This document shows, piece by piece, positions 31,301 to 42,445 of a stretch of 64,000 nucleotides of DNA; position 1 is the first letter of the stretch, and each line of letters begins with the position of its first letter. Source of the DNA: Metopolophium dirhodum (taxonomy: Eukaryota; Arthropoda; Insecta; Hemiptera; Aphididae). Location: assembly GCF_019925205.1 (NCBI RefSeq), contig NW_026869896.1, forward strand, positions 3,162,001 to 3,226,000, given 5' to 3'. The notes beneath the pieces are model-generated. The model was not told the DNA's origin, ran no database searches, and worked only from the letters and a program-made list of their open reading frames with translations. Both the position numbers and the translations under genes were made by a program.

Positions 31301-33371
31301 ACATCTAGTTAATTTATAATGGATAAATGTATTTGCAATTGTCTGAAGTCTTAATCAACAACAATTTATGTTTTTTTTTTTAATTTGAAATGATGTACCC
31401 CAACAATGAATATGTTAATATCAACGTATTTATTGACTTCTAAATTCTAGTTTTGCGTACAACTAATCTATCTACAGGTGAGTAATGTGTTTGCAACTGT
31501 CTGAAGTCTTATTCATCAACAAATTATGTTTTTTTTTTAATTTGAAATGATGTACCCCAACAATGAATAACGTTAATATTAACGTTATTATTGAGTTCTA
31601 AATTCTAGTTTTGGGTTCAACTAATCTATCTATAGGTGACTAATGTATTTGCAGTTGACTAAAGACTTATTCATCAACAAATTATGTTTTTTTTTAATTT
31701 GAAATGATGTACCCCAACAATGAATATGTTAATATCAACGTATTTATTGACTTCTAAATTCTAGTTTTGCGTACAACTAATCTATCTATAGGTGACTAAT
31801 GTATTTGCAATTGACTAAAGTCTTATTCATCAACTTAATATGTTTTTTATAAATTTGAAATTATGTAACCCAAGACTAAAAAATGTTCATATAAGCGTTA
31901 ATATTGAGTTCTAAATTCTAGTTTTCTGATCATGTAATTTATGTATAGTGGATAAATGTATTTTCAATTGTCTGCAGTCTTAGTCAACAACAACTTATGT
32001 TTTTTTTTAATTTGAAATGATAGACCCCAACAATGATTAATTTTAATACTAACGTAATAATTGAGTTCTAAATTCAAGTTTTCTGAATATCTAGTTAATT
32101 TATGGTGGATAAATGTATTTTCAATTGTCTGAAGTCTTATTTAAAAACAACTTATGTTTTTTATTAAATTTGAAATGATGTACCCCAACAATGAATATGT
32201 TAATATCAACGTATTTATTGACTTCTAAATTCTAGTTTTCTGATCATCTAGTTTATGTATAGAGGATAAATGTGTTTGCAATTGTCTGAAGTCTTATTCA
32301 TCAACATATTATGTTTTTTTTTAATTTGAAATGATGTACTCCAACAATGAAAATGTTAATATCAACGTATTTATTGACTTCTAAATTCTAGTTTTTCGAT
32401 CATCTAGTTTATGTATAGTGGATAAATGTGTTTGCAATTGTCTGAAGTCTTATTCGTCAACAACTTATGTTTTTTTTTCAATTTGAAATGATATACCCCA
32501 ACAATGAAAATGTTAATATCAATGTATTTATTGACTTCTAAATTCTAGTTTTTTGAACATCTAGTTAATTTATAATGGATAAATGTATTTGCAATTGTCT
32601 GAAGTCTTATTCAACAACAACTTATGTTTTTTTTTTAATTTGAAATGATAGACCCCAACAATGATTAATTTTAATACTAACGTAATAATTGAGTTCTAAA
32701 TTCTAGTTTTCTGAATATCTAGTTAATTTATGGTGGATAAATGTATTTTCAATTGTCTGAAGTCTTATTTAAAAACAACTTATGTTTTTTATTAAATTTG
32801 AAATGATGTACCCCAACAATGAATATGATAATATCAACGTATTTATTGACTTCTAAATTCTGGTTTTGCGTACAACTAATCTATCTATAGGTGACTAATG
32901 TATTTGCAATTGACTACAGTCTTATTCATCAACTTAATATGTTTTTTATAAATTTGAAATTATGTAACCCAAGACTAAAAAATGTTCATATAAGCGTTAA
33001 TATTGACTTCTAAATTCTAGTTTTCTGATCATGTAGTTTATGTATAGTGGATAAAAGTATTTTCAATTGTCTGAAGTCTTATTCAACAACAACTTATGTT
33101 TTTTTTTTAATTTGAAATGATAGACCCCAACAATGATTAATTTTAATACTAACGTAATAATTGAGTTCTAAATTCTAGTTTTCTGAATATCTAGTTAATT
33201 TATGGTGGATAAATGTATTTTCAATTGTCTGAAGTCTTATTTAAAAACAACTTATGTTTTTTATTAAATTTGAAATGATGTACCCCAACAATGAATATGT
33301 TAATATCAACGTATTTATTGACTTCTAAATTCTAGTTTTGCGTACAACTAATCTATCTAAAGGTGAGTAAT
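28342..33371. repeat. Tandem duplication of a 2,515-bp satellite block
   Basis: Two head-to-tail copies of a 16-monomer block, about 28342-30856 and 30857-33371. Private marks recur at exactly 2,515 bp: TCTAC at 28956 and 31471, TATAGAGG at 29743 and 32258, TGATAATATC at 30311 and 32826. The breakpoints lie inside a stretch shared by several monomer types, as expected from unequal exchange. One difference is ATTAATGTTATT near 29063 against ATTAACGTTATT in the second copy. Confidence 0.85.
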
Positions 33372-36300
33372 GTGTTTGCAATTGTCTGAAGTCTTATTCA
33401 TCAACAAATTATGTTTTTTTTTTAATTTGAAATGATGTACCCCAACAATGAATAACGTTAATATTAACGTTATTATTGAGTTCTAAATTCTAGTTTTGGG
33501 TTCAACTAATCTATCTATAGGTGACTAATGTATTTGCAGTTGACTAAAGACTTATTCATCAACAAATTATGTTTTTTTTTAATTTGAAATGATGTACCCC
33601 AACAATGAATATGTTAATATCAACGTATTTATTGACTTCTAAATTCTAGTTTTGCGTACAACTAATCTATCTATAGGTGACTAATGTATTTGCAATTGAC
33701 TAAAGTCTTATTCATCAACTTAATATGTTTTTTATAAATTTGAAATTATGTAACCCAAGACTAAAAAATGTTCATATAAGCGTTAATATTGAGTTCTAAA
33801 TTCTAGTTTTCTGATCATGTAGTTTATGTATAGTAGATAAATGTATTTTCAATTGTCTGAAGTCTTATTCAACAACAACTTATGTTTTTTTTTTAATTTG
33901 AAATGACAGACCCCAACAATGATTAATTTTAATACTAACGTAATAATTGAGTTCAAAATTCTAGTTTTCTGAATATCTAGTTTATTTATGGTGGATAAAT
34001 GTGTTTGCAATTGTCTGAAGTCTTATTCATCAACATATTATGTTTTTTTTTTAATTTGAAATGATGTACCCCAACAATGAATAACGTTAATATTTACGTA
34101 ATTATTGAGTTCTAAATTCTAGTTTTGGGTTCAACTAATCTATCTATAGGTGATTAATGTATTTGCAATTGACTAAAGTCTTATTCATCAACTTAATATG
34201 TTTTTTATAAATTTGAAATTATGTAACCCAAGACTAAAAAATGTTCATATAAGCGTTAATATTGAGTTCTAAATTCTAGTTTTCTGATCATGTAGTTTAT
34301 GTATAGTGGATAAATGTATTTTCAATTGTCTGCAGTCTTATTCAACAACAACTTATGTTTTTTTTTAATTTGAAATGATGTACCCCAACAATGAAAATGT
34401 TAATATCAACGTATTTATTGACTTCTAAATTCTAGTTTTCTGATCATCTAGTTTATGTATAGTGGATAAATGTGTTTGCAATTGTCTGAAGTCTTATTCA
34501 TCAACATATTATGTTTTTTTTTAATTTGAAATGATGTACCCCAACAATGAATAACGTTAATATTAACGTAATAATTAAGTTCTAAATTCTAGTTTTGGGT
34601 TCAACTAATCTATCTATAGGTGACCAATGTATTTGCAATTGTCTGAAGTCTTATTCGTCAACAAATTATGTTTTTTTTTAATTTGAAATGATGTACTCCA
34701 ACAATGAAAATGTTAATATCAACGTATTTATTGACTTCTAAATTCTAGTTTTTCGATCATCTAGTTTATGTATAGTGGATAAATGTGTTTGCAATTGTCT
34801 GAAGTCTTAATCAACAACAATTTATGTTTTTTTTTTTTAATTTGAAATGATGTACCCCAACAATGAATATGTTAATATCAACGTATTTATTGACTTCTAA
34901 ATTCTAGTTTTGCGTACAACTAATCTATCTATAGGTGAGTAATGTATTTGCAATTGTCTGAAGTCTTATTCAACAACAACTTATGTGTTTTTTTTATTTG
35001 AAATGATTTACCCCATCAATGAAAAATGTTAATACTAACGTAATAATTGAGTTCTAAATTCTAGTTTTTTGAATATCTAGTTTATGTATAGTGGATAAAT
35101 GTGTTTGCAATTGTCTGAAGTCTTATTCATCAACATATTATGTTTTTTTTTTAATTTGAAATGATGTACCCCAACAATGAATAACGTTAATATTAACGTT
35201 ATTATTGAGTTCTAAATTCTAGTTTTCTGATCATGTAGTTTATGTATAGTAGATAAATGTATTTTCAATTGTCTGAAGTCTTATTCAACAACAACTTATG
35301 TTTTTTTTTTAATTTGAAATGACAGACCCCAACAATGATTAATTTTAATACTAACGTAATAATTGAGTTCAAAATTCTAGTTTTGCGTACAACTAATCTA
35401 TCTATAGGTGACTAATGTATTTGCAATTGACTAAAGTCTTATTCATCAACTTAATATGTTTTTTATAAATTTGAAATTATGTAACCCAAGACTAAAAAAT
35501 GTTCATATAAGCGTTAATATTGAGTTCTAAATTCTAGTTTTCTGATCATGTAATTTATGTATAGTGGATAAATGTATTTTCAATTGTCTGCAGTCTTAGT
35601 CAACAACAACTTATGTTTTTTTTTTAATTTGAAATGATAGACCCCAACAATGATTAATTTTAATACTAACGTAATAATTGAGTTCTAAATTCTAGTTTTC
35701 TGAATATCTAGTTAATTTATGGTGGATAAATGTATTTTCAATTGTCTGAAGTCTTATTTAAAAACAACTTATGTTTTTTATTAAATTTGAAATGATGTAC
35801 CCCAACAATGAATATGTTAATATCAACGTATTTATTGACTTCTAAATTCTAGTTTTGCGTACAACTAATCTATCTATAGGTGAGTAATGTATTTGCAATT
35901 GACTAAAGTCTTATTCATCAACTTAATATGTTTTTTATAAATTTGAAATTATGTAACCCAAGACTAAAAAATGTTCATATAAGCGTTAATATTGAGTTCT
36001 AAATTCTAGTTTTCTGATCATGTAGTTTATGTATAGTGGATAAATGTATTTTCAATTGTCTGCAGTCTTATTCAACAACAACTTATGTTTTTTTTTAATT
36101 TGAAATGATGTACCCCAACAATGAAAATGTTAATATCAACGTATTTATTGACTTCTAAATTCTAGTTTTGCGTACAACTAATCTATCTAAAGGTGAGTAA
36201 TGTATTTGCAATTGTCTGAAGTCTTATTCAACAACAACTTATGTGTTTTTTTTATTTGAAATGATTTACCCCATCAATGAAAAATGTTAATACTAACGTA

Positions 36301-38168
36301 ATAATTGATTCTAAATTCTAGTTTTTTGAATATCTAGTTTATGCATAGTGGATAAATGTGTTTGCAATTGTCTGAAGTCTTATTCATCAACATATTATGT
36401 TTTTTTTTTAATTTGAAATGATGTACCCCAACAATGAATAACGTTAATATTAACGTTATTATTGAGTTCTAAATTCTAGTTTTGGGTTCAACTAATCTAT
36501 CTATAGGTGACTAATGTATTTGCAATTGTCTGAAGTCTTATTCATCAACAAATTATGTTTTTTTTTTAATTTGAAATGATGTACCCCAACAATGAATAAC
36601 GTTAATATTAACGTTATTATTGAGTTCTAAATTCTAGTTTTGGGTTCAACTAATCTATCTATAGGTGACTAATGTATTTGCAGTTGACTAAAGACTTATT
36701 CATCAACAAATTATGTTTTTTTTTAATTTGAAATGATGTACCCCAACAATGAATATGTTAATATCAACGTATTTATTGACTTCTAAATTCTAGTTTTGCG
36801 TACAACTAATCTATCTATAGGTGACTAATGTATTTGCAATTGTCTGAAGTCTTATTCAACAACAACTTATTTGTTTTTTTTATTTGAAATGATTTACCCC
36901 ATCAATGAAAAATGTTAATACTAACGTAATAATTGATTCTAAATTCTAGTTTTTTGAATATCTAGTTTATGTATAGTGGATAAATGTGTTTGCAATTGTC
37001 TGAAGTCTTATTCATCAACATATTATGTTTTTTTTTTAATTTGAAATGATGTACCCCAACAATGATTAATTTTAATATTAACGTTATTATTGAGTTCTAA
37101 ATTCTAGTTTTGGGTTCAACTAATCTATCTATAGGTGACTAATGTATTTGCAGTTGACTAAAGACTTAATCATCAACAAATTATGTTTTTTTTTAATTTG
37201 AAATGATGTACACCAACAATGAATATGTTAATATCAACGTATTTATTGACTTCTAAATTCTAGTTTTGCGTACAACTAATCTATCTATAGGTGACTAATG
37301 TATTTGCAATTGACTAAAGTCTTATTCATCAACTTAATATGTTTTTTATAAATTTGAAATTATGTAACCCAAGACTAAAAAATGTTCATATAAGCGTTAA
37401 TATTGAGTTCTAAATTCTAGTTTTCTGATCATGTAGTTTATGTATAGTGGATAAATGTATTTTCAATTGTCTGCAGTCTTATTCAACAACAACTTATGTT
37501 TTTTTTTTAATTTGAAATGATGTACCCCAACAATGAAAATGTTAATATCAACGTATTTATTGACTTCTAAATTCTAGTTTTCTGATCATCTAGTTTATGT
37601 ATAGTGGATAAATGTGTTTGCAATTTTCTGAAGTCTTATTCATCAACATATTATGTTTTTTTTTTTTAATTTGAAATGATGTACCCCAACAATGAATAAC
37701 GTTAATATTTACGTAATTATTGAGTTCTAAATTCTAGTTTTGGGTTCAACTAATCTATCTATAGGTGACCAATGTATTTGCAATTGTCTGAAGTCTTATT
37801 CGTCAACAAATTATGTTTTTTTTTAATTTGAAATGATGTACTCCAACAATGAAAATGTTAATATCAACGTATATATTGACTTCTAAATTCTAGTTTTTCG
37901 ATCATCTAGTTTATGTATAGTGGATAAATGTGTTTGCAATTGTCTGAAGTCTTATTCGTCAACAAATTATGTTTTTTTTTCAATTTGAAATGATATACCC
38001 CAACAATGAAAATGTTAATATCAACGTATTTATTGACTTCTAAATTCTAGTTTTTTGAACATCTAGTTAATTTATAATGGATAAATGTATTTGCAATTGT
38101 CTGAAGTCTTGATCAACAACAATTTATGTTTTTTTTTTTAATTTGAAATGATGTACCCCAACAATGAA

Positions 38169-38174
38169 TATGTT
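38169..38174. other. Target-site duplication, left copy (TATGTT)
   Basis: The last six satellite bases before the element, TATGTT, are repeated directly after its right end. The sequence belongs to the satellite monomer (GAATATGTTAATATC), so one copy is the original target. Confidence 0.95.
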
Positions 38175-38395
38175 AGTAGGTAGTATATGTAGGTTCTATC
38201 CCAGTTTTTACAATTACAGGGAGATTTAAAAACGGTTATCCACGACTTTCCCCCTTGAACGATCAGATTTGTGGGTGCTTACTACCCCAGTTTTTTACTG
38301 TTCCAGGGTGATTTAAAAATGGTTATCCACGACTTTCCCCCTTGGATGAACAGATTTTTGGCTGCTTTCTATCCCAGTTTACACTATTTAATTTT
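38175..38395 (+). repeat. Polinton left terminal inverted repeat
   Basis: About 221 bp that match the reverse complement of 56349-56569. Differences are two bases near 38312-38320 (TTAAAAATGG against TTATAAACGG on the other end) and two near 38380-38388, then the match fades. The repeat is itself built of two related units 87 bp apart, each holding GGTTATCCACGACTTTCCCC. These ends are where integrase would act and where protein-primed replication would start; that role is known for the group and not shown here. Confidence 0.93.
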
Positions 38396-38690
38396 TCCAA
38401 TTTAAATTTTACCCAAAAAAAAAAAAGATATTTACTCAGTTTCACAACAAGTGATTATTATTATTTTTTGCCCATACAAATATATTTACTGTTTCCAGTT
38501 TTTTACTGTTCCAGGGAGATTTAAAAACGTGTATCCACAACTTTCCCGCTTGGTCGATCAGATTTTTGGCTGCTTTCTATCCCAGTTTATACTGCTTAAT
38601 TTTTTCAATTCAAATTTTACTCAGTTTCACAACAAGTGATTATTATTATTTTTTGGCCCATACAAATATATTTACTGTTTCCATTTTTAT
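38290..38690. repeat. Subterminal repeat, extra copy inside the left end
   Basis: A block of roughly 190-210 bp occurs twice. It holds TTTTTTACTGTTCCAGGG, the TATCCAC/ACTTTCCC motif, GGCTGCTTTCTATCCCAG, then CAACAAGTGATTATTATT and CATACAAATATATTTACTG. GGCTGCTTTC recurs at a 209-bp spacing (38361, 38570) and GTGATTATT at 185 bp (38451, 38636); the difference is mainly an A-run at 38415-38426. The first copy overlaps the terminal repeat and the second lies only at this end. Short open frames here are by-products of the repeat. Confidence 0.8.
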
Positions 38691-38750
38691 CTTACTTTTT
38701 AATTTTTTCATTATTTTAACTTATATACAAAAATAGTAATTAAATAACTT

Positions 38751-38870
38751 GTAGACTCATGGCCTAGTGGGCTAAGGCGTTGAGTGTAGTGTTTGATAAA
38801 TTTAAATTTAGGGTAAGTATGTATGTTAATACTACACCCAGTGTCATAGTCCACTATACCATGGGTCTAC
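38751..38870. repeat. ~120-bp imperfect palindrome with a tRNA A-box match
   Basis: The 19-bp arms GTAGACTCATGGCCTAGTG (38751-38769) and CACTATACCATGGGTCTAC (38852-38870) pair at 16 of 19 positions. An inner pair, GTGTAGTGTT with AATACTACAC, extends the stem. TGGCCTAGTGGG (38760-38771) fits the RNA polymerase III A-box consensus TRGCNNAGYNGG, but I find no convincing B-box. It could be a small non-autonomous element, a decayed tRNA-derived SINE, or a hairpin used by the Polinton. Confidence 0.6.
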
Positions 38871-38986
38871 ATTTTTTTTGTTTTTTTTTTCATGTTTTTA
38901 TTCATAAACTGTAATTTTTAATTTTATAATATATTATGTTTCAATTTTCGGGTTATTAGATTTTGTAATAACTGTTTATAATATGT

Positions 38987-39020
38987 TATATAATAACGCA
39001 CAACTTAATCTGTATCAGTT
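38987..39020 (+). promoter_or_regulatory. TATA-initiator core promoter of the 95-aa gene
   Basis: TATATAA at 38987-38993 is followed by TCAGTT at 39015-39020. The A of TCAGTT (39017) lies 30 bases after the first TATA base, the normal spacing in arthropod promoters. The start codon follows at 39057. Inferred from sequence only. Confidence 0.6.
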
Positions 39021-39056
39021 TATTAGTAACCGTTGAATTGTGCGTTATTATTTACA

Positions 39057-39344
39057 ATGGACTTATTAAAAGAAATTGAAAGAGACATTTCAGAAATGGG
39101 TATAATTCATCCATCACATTTTTGTTACAAGGAATTAGCTGAATTGTATACATTATTATCAAAATTAAAAAGCCACGCTATTAAATGTGGAACAGAAAAA
39201 AACAATAATCATTTTACTTTATGTGCGTGGTCAAATCAAAATTGTGATTGCGGACCTGATACATGTTTGTGCATTGTTATCAATTATCTGTTTACCGATT
39301 TGAAAAAAATATTGATCAATAAACAAAAATCATTAGTTAAATAA
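39057..39344 (+). CDS. Cysteine-rich small protein, 95 aa, unknown function
   Basis: I do not recognise this protein. The ATG at 39057 is chosen because it follows a good TATA-initiator pair and sits in ACAATGGAC; the upstream in-frame triplet at 39033 is TTG. The product is mainly helical and charged. Seven cysteines (residues 23, 44, 56, 63, 65, 70, 72) are crowded in the second half, with CxC pairs at 63-65 and 70-72 that could bind a metal ion. There is no signal peptide or clear membrane span. It is the first gene inside the left end and points inward. Its leader shares the 17-mer TTATTATTTACAATGGA with the DUF8207-like gene at 52775, suggesting related regulation or a shared origin of the leader. 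The frame is intact. Confidence 0.6.
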   Translation: MDLLKEIERDISEMGIIHPSHFCYKELAELYTLLSKLKSHAIKCGTEKNNNHFTLCAWSNQNCDCGPDTCLCIVINYLFTDLKKILINKQKSLVK

Positions 39345-39647
39345 TCACTTTTTAACTTTCATAATGTGATCAAACTGTTATCCAACACACTATATTTGAC
39401 TTTTTTTGATTTTATTTTAGTTGTGTTTTTACAGTGTAGTAGTGTTGACTATGCTGTATTTTATTTATTTGTTAAGGTACTAATAATTTAATTAAAATTG
39501 GAACATATATTTCAATCGATAAAAATCAATCAATAGGTACGTCAACTCTGCCAAACATTGAAGGCACATAGAAGATTCACTATACTGAAATCCAAACCAA
39601 AATATTATCATCTTGAATTCAATAATTAAATCAATACTGCACACATC
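39345..39647. other. AT-rich spacer
   Basis: 303 bp between the 95-aa gene and the next gene. I see no open frame, repeat or clear TATA-initiator pair. It presumably holds the promoter of the gene starting at 39648. Confidence 0.4.
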
Positions 39648-40272
39648 ATGGACGCTGTAGTAGTCAAATCAATATTCAGCATACATCAACAGAATAAAAA
39701 AAAACATTTATATTGGATACCTAGTTGATCAACCTTTATCTGTTATTATTTTATTCATGTGTAACGTAACTAAACGATATCTAATACTAAATGTATTTCA
39801 ATGGAATAAGTTTATATCTGATGATAGTTTTAATATAATTGTTTGTTCTTTATCCACTGTTCAACATTCAAAACGATTACATTTAGATAATAATTTTTAT
39901 TATAAAATATGTGCAAAATCTGAATCAGTTAATTTACATCATAATAATAACAGAATCACATTATCCAGTGATAATTTAAATCGATTGAAATTATTGGAAA
40001 CATGTATAAATGCAAATATCATAGAGTTATCAAATAAATTAGTGGCGTATCAGACTGTTTTCAATAATGCATGTATAATTATCAAGTATGATATTTTATA
40101 TTTATCACCTGATTGTATTAGAAGTGATTTTATCAGTACATATATTAAAGATTATAATTTCAAAATGAATAACCTGAAGGATGAAGAAAAGTCATTTTTA
40201 CTTGAATTACAACAAATCCATCACGAAACGTTTGCAGACATTATACTAAAGCCTGATATAACCAGCCAATAA
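39648..40272 (+). pseudogene. Left-end copy of an end-linked paralogous gene, frameshifted
   Basis: Homologous to the reverse-strand gene at 54844-55464. Shared blocks include the KKNI...G.L, the L..W...IS/LMS region and a long C-terminal match with the Y.....F/Y.Q..F pattern and N-[YF]-[DN]-F, ending in the LELQQIHHETFADIIL type of helix. The coding frame starts at ATG 39648 and shifts after a run of nine A at 39696-39704; from there a different frame stays open to the TAA at 40272. The shift equals one extra base. A 171-aa frame from ATG 39757 is what remains open from a methionine. The N-terminal part (beta-rich, then a strand ending at a Trp) loosely recalls PC4-type single-stranded-DNA-binding domains; that is a guess. 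The stop codon overlaps AATAAA. The A-run makes a sequencing error a real alternative. Confidence 0.65.
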
Positions 40273-40620
40273 AACCAAAATAATCATGATATACGACAAG
40301 CTTACTATTTAATAATTAGATTATACCTTCATAATAAACATTATTTATTTTGTCAAATGCATACCTTTATTTAATAATAAATGATAATAATATAATTAAT
40401 ATATTATATATTATAAATAATCTTAAATGTTAACTGGTTAAAATAAACCAAAATATTTTCCATAATATAATCATATTGTATAAATTATTGAATCAAATGT
40501 AAGCTTTCTAAAATAAAATTGAATACAAATATTTTAACCGTTTGGTAATAAATAAAAAATACACAAATATTAATGACGGGTTTCATTTAGTGAAACTATA
40601 ATAATATAAACATATAGTTA
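40273..40620. other. AT-rich spacer between convergent genes
   Basis: 348 bp separating two genes that point at each other. It is composed of ATTATTA-type low-complexity sequence. I see no gene; it would hold both 3' untranslated regions. Confidence 0.4.
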
Positions 40621-41843
40621 TTATTTATAAGATTCAATTTTTTTGTTGTTGTTACACATAAATTTATCCATTAATAAATCTTGCAAATTATTAAATGCCG
40701 ATATTATTGTATTGTCAGCTTTATCTTTTTCGTTCAGCATAGTTTTTGCGTTGAACGTTGAGGTTTTCCATCTATTAAAACAAATTAATGATTGTATATT
40801 ATAAATGCATATATTTTCATATTATCATAAATATTTTATCAAATAAACTAGATGACACAATTGTTGAGCAGTTAAATATTTTACATACTGTGTGAATATT
40901 ATTAGTATCAACGACGAAACATCATCATACCTATATTCACAAAATTGCTTGGTTGTAAGCATCGTGCCTATTTAGGTTATAAAATAGTACTATGGCATGA
41001 TATGTTTCCCCAATAATTTACAAATATTGTACTTAATTTTTTTTTTTCTTATTCATTTTAATGATACCTAGTGTAAATCTTAATATACTCTGTTTATACA
41101 AAATATTAATAGTTACCTGTCTTTTGACTCTACTTTTTCCATGTCCGATGTTTTGTATTTTTGAATAACCAAATAATCACTTGCTGTTTTGATTTCGGGT
41201 ATTTTGATACAAAAATTTCCACCATCTGATTTTTTTACGCGTATGCAGTTTTCATTAACCATAGTTGTTAAACCATTATATTCTTGTTCCAGTTTTAATA
41301 AATGCGACTGAAACTAAAATCAATATTAAATTGATAAATATATTATTATTAAAATATGGAATATTTTACTTTCTGTTTTTTTGGTTTAGGTTTTATAACG
41401 GTTTCAGGTTTTTTAGAATTCTGCATTTGCTCATTTTTCCGATGATTATAAAGTTCCTAAATTTATATACCCATGTTTTTAACATATTGATGTGTAATGT
41501 AAGGAAATTAAGAAAAAAGTTTATGATATAATAATAATAATAATAATACCGGTGCACATACATCAATTTCTTCATCATCTGAATTTTGATCGCTTGTGTT
41601 GACCATTATTAATTTCTGTTTTTTTGGTTTAGCTTTCATAGTGATTTTGGGTTTTTTAGAATTCTGCATTTGCACATTTTTTCGATATGAATAATGATCC
41701 TAAATTTAAATGATTATGTTTTAAACTTATTGTTAATAAATGGTGTTAAATTAAAGTATATTAATAATATATTATAATTATTATAATAATGTACTTACAT
41801 TGATTTCTTCATCGGCCGAATTTTGTACACTCATGTCAGACAT
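40621..41843 (-). CDS. Five-exon spliced gene with a duplicated exon, 203 aa
   Basis: Not recognised. Exons on the reverse strand are 41843-41799, 41699-41562, 41456-41370, 41307-41117 and 40771-40621. All four introns are GT-AG (99, 105, 62 and 345 bp), phases agree throughout, and the total is 612 bp, or 203 codons plus TAA. Exons 2 and 3 are tandem duplicates: both open with a D/E-x-Y-x-x-RKN-x-QMQNSKKP pattern and share KPKKQK, and both follow an AAATTTAG acceptor. The ends of exons 1 and 2 also match (QNSADEEIN and QNSDDEEID). The first half is acidic then lysine-rich. Exon 4 begins with a helix followed by a strand-rich segment, and exon 5 is a helix with a short basic tail. A TATA-initiator promoter lies upstream. 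Introns are unusual in Polinton core genes, so this may be a captured host gene. No database match is claimed. Confidence 0.72.
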
Positions 41844-41873
41844 TATTACTATGCACTCGTATTGCTTAAAATT

Positions 41874-41912
41874 AACTGATGAAATTCACATTAGGTCTCT
41901 TTATTTTATATA
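41874..41912 (-). promoter_or_regulatory. TATA-initiator core promoter of the spliced gene
   Basis: Read on the reverse strand, TATATAAAATAA (near 41912-41901) is followed by TCAGTT (41879-41874). The A of the initiator lies about 33 bases after the TATA start. The start codon is at 41843, leaving a leader of about 34 nt. Confidence 0.6.
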
Positions 41913-41964
41913 AATTAATATCTATGATATATAGTAATAGTCATGTCAATGCCTGTTACACATG

Positions 41965-42443
41965 GTGTTGGTAATAAATAAAAACTGATATACACATTGT
42001 TTTTAACGATAAACAGAGAAATTAAAAGATATTTGGCATTGACTAATGTGTGGAAAAGCAGATTATAAACTGTATGCCCAAAATCGTTTGATATATCCAT
42101 CACTTATTCGCACTGCACTATTTTTATTTTTAGTATTTTGTACATCAATGATTATAATTAAAATTTGATCGCATTTTATGTTTACATTAAGATATAAGGT
42201 GCCGTGTTGGTAATAAATAAAAACTGATATACACATTGTTTTTAACGATTAACAGAGGAATTAAAAGATATTTGACATTGGCTAATGTGTGGAAAAGCAG
42301 ATTATAAACTGTATGCCAAAAATCGTTTGATATATCCATCACTTATTCGCACTGCACTATTTTTTATTTTTAGTATTTTGTACATCAATGATTATAATTA
42401 AAATTTGATCGCATTTCATGTTTACATTAACATATAAGGTGCT
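41965..42443. repeat. Tandem duplication, ~240-bp unit, two copies
   Basis: Units 41965-42203 and 42204-42443 are nearly identical, with a period of 239-240 bp. Shared landmarks are GTGTTGGTAATAAATA, GGAAAAGCAGATTATAAACT, TCACTTATTCGCACTGC and TTTACATTAA. They fill most of the 844 bp between the leftward spliced gene and the rightward 151-aa gene. The short open frame on the reverse strand here is a by-product. Confidence 0.88.
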
Positions 42444-42445
42444 AA

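Larger units (their letters stand above)
1..38174. repeat. Satellite array, ~157-bp monomer, left block
   Basis: A continuous tandem array with no gene. Each monomer carries the 13-bp box TTCTAAATTCTAG; successive boxes near the start lie at about 22, 179, 338 and 495, giving a 157-159 bp period. Length divided by period suggests about 240 copies. Monomers fall into about ten variant types told apart by the bases after the box (GCGTACAAC, CTGATCATG, CTGAATATC, TTGAATATC, GGGTTCAAC, TCGATCATC, TTGAACATC and others). Most variation in length lies in a T-run after TTATG. Copies of one type are nearly identical across tens of kilobases, so the array has been homogenised recently. The box is changed in only a few monomers, for example near 6312, 19190 and 29567. 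No long open frame was seen. Whether it is centromeric, telomeric or interstitial cannot be told from the sequence. Confidence 0.97.

Noticed and set aside
1..38174. CRISPR array
   Set aside because: The repeat is a contiguous 157-bp satellite with no short repeat/unique spacer alternation, in a eukaryotic context.
38342..38639. Two short open frames of about 60 codons in the left end
   Set aside because: They lie in the terminal and subterminal repeats, are by-products of AT-rich repeated sequence, and resemble each other only because the DNA is duplicated.
38760..38870. Functional tRNA gene
   Set aside because: Only the A-box fits; no B-box, no cloverleaf and no anticodon arm could be drawn.
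39033..39056. Earlier start for the 95-aa gene
   Set aside because: The upstream codon is TTG; the ATG at 39057 has the better context and lies correctly after the promoter.
41265..41578. Open frames of 88 (+) and 61 (-) codons
   Set aside because: They cross exons and introns of the spliced gene in wrong frames and are low-complexity, hydrophobic or poly-Tyr.
41915..42103. 62-codon frame on the reverse strand
   Set aside because: It is inside the 240-bp tandem repeat and its start and end are not kept in the second unit.
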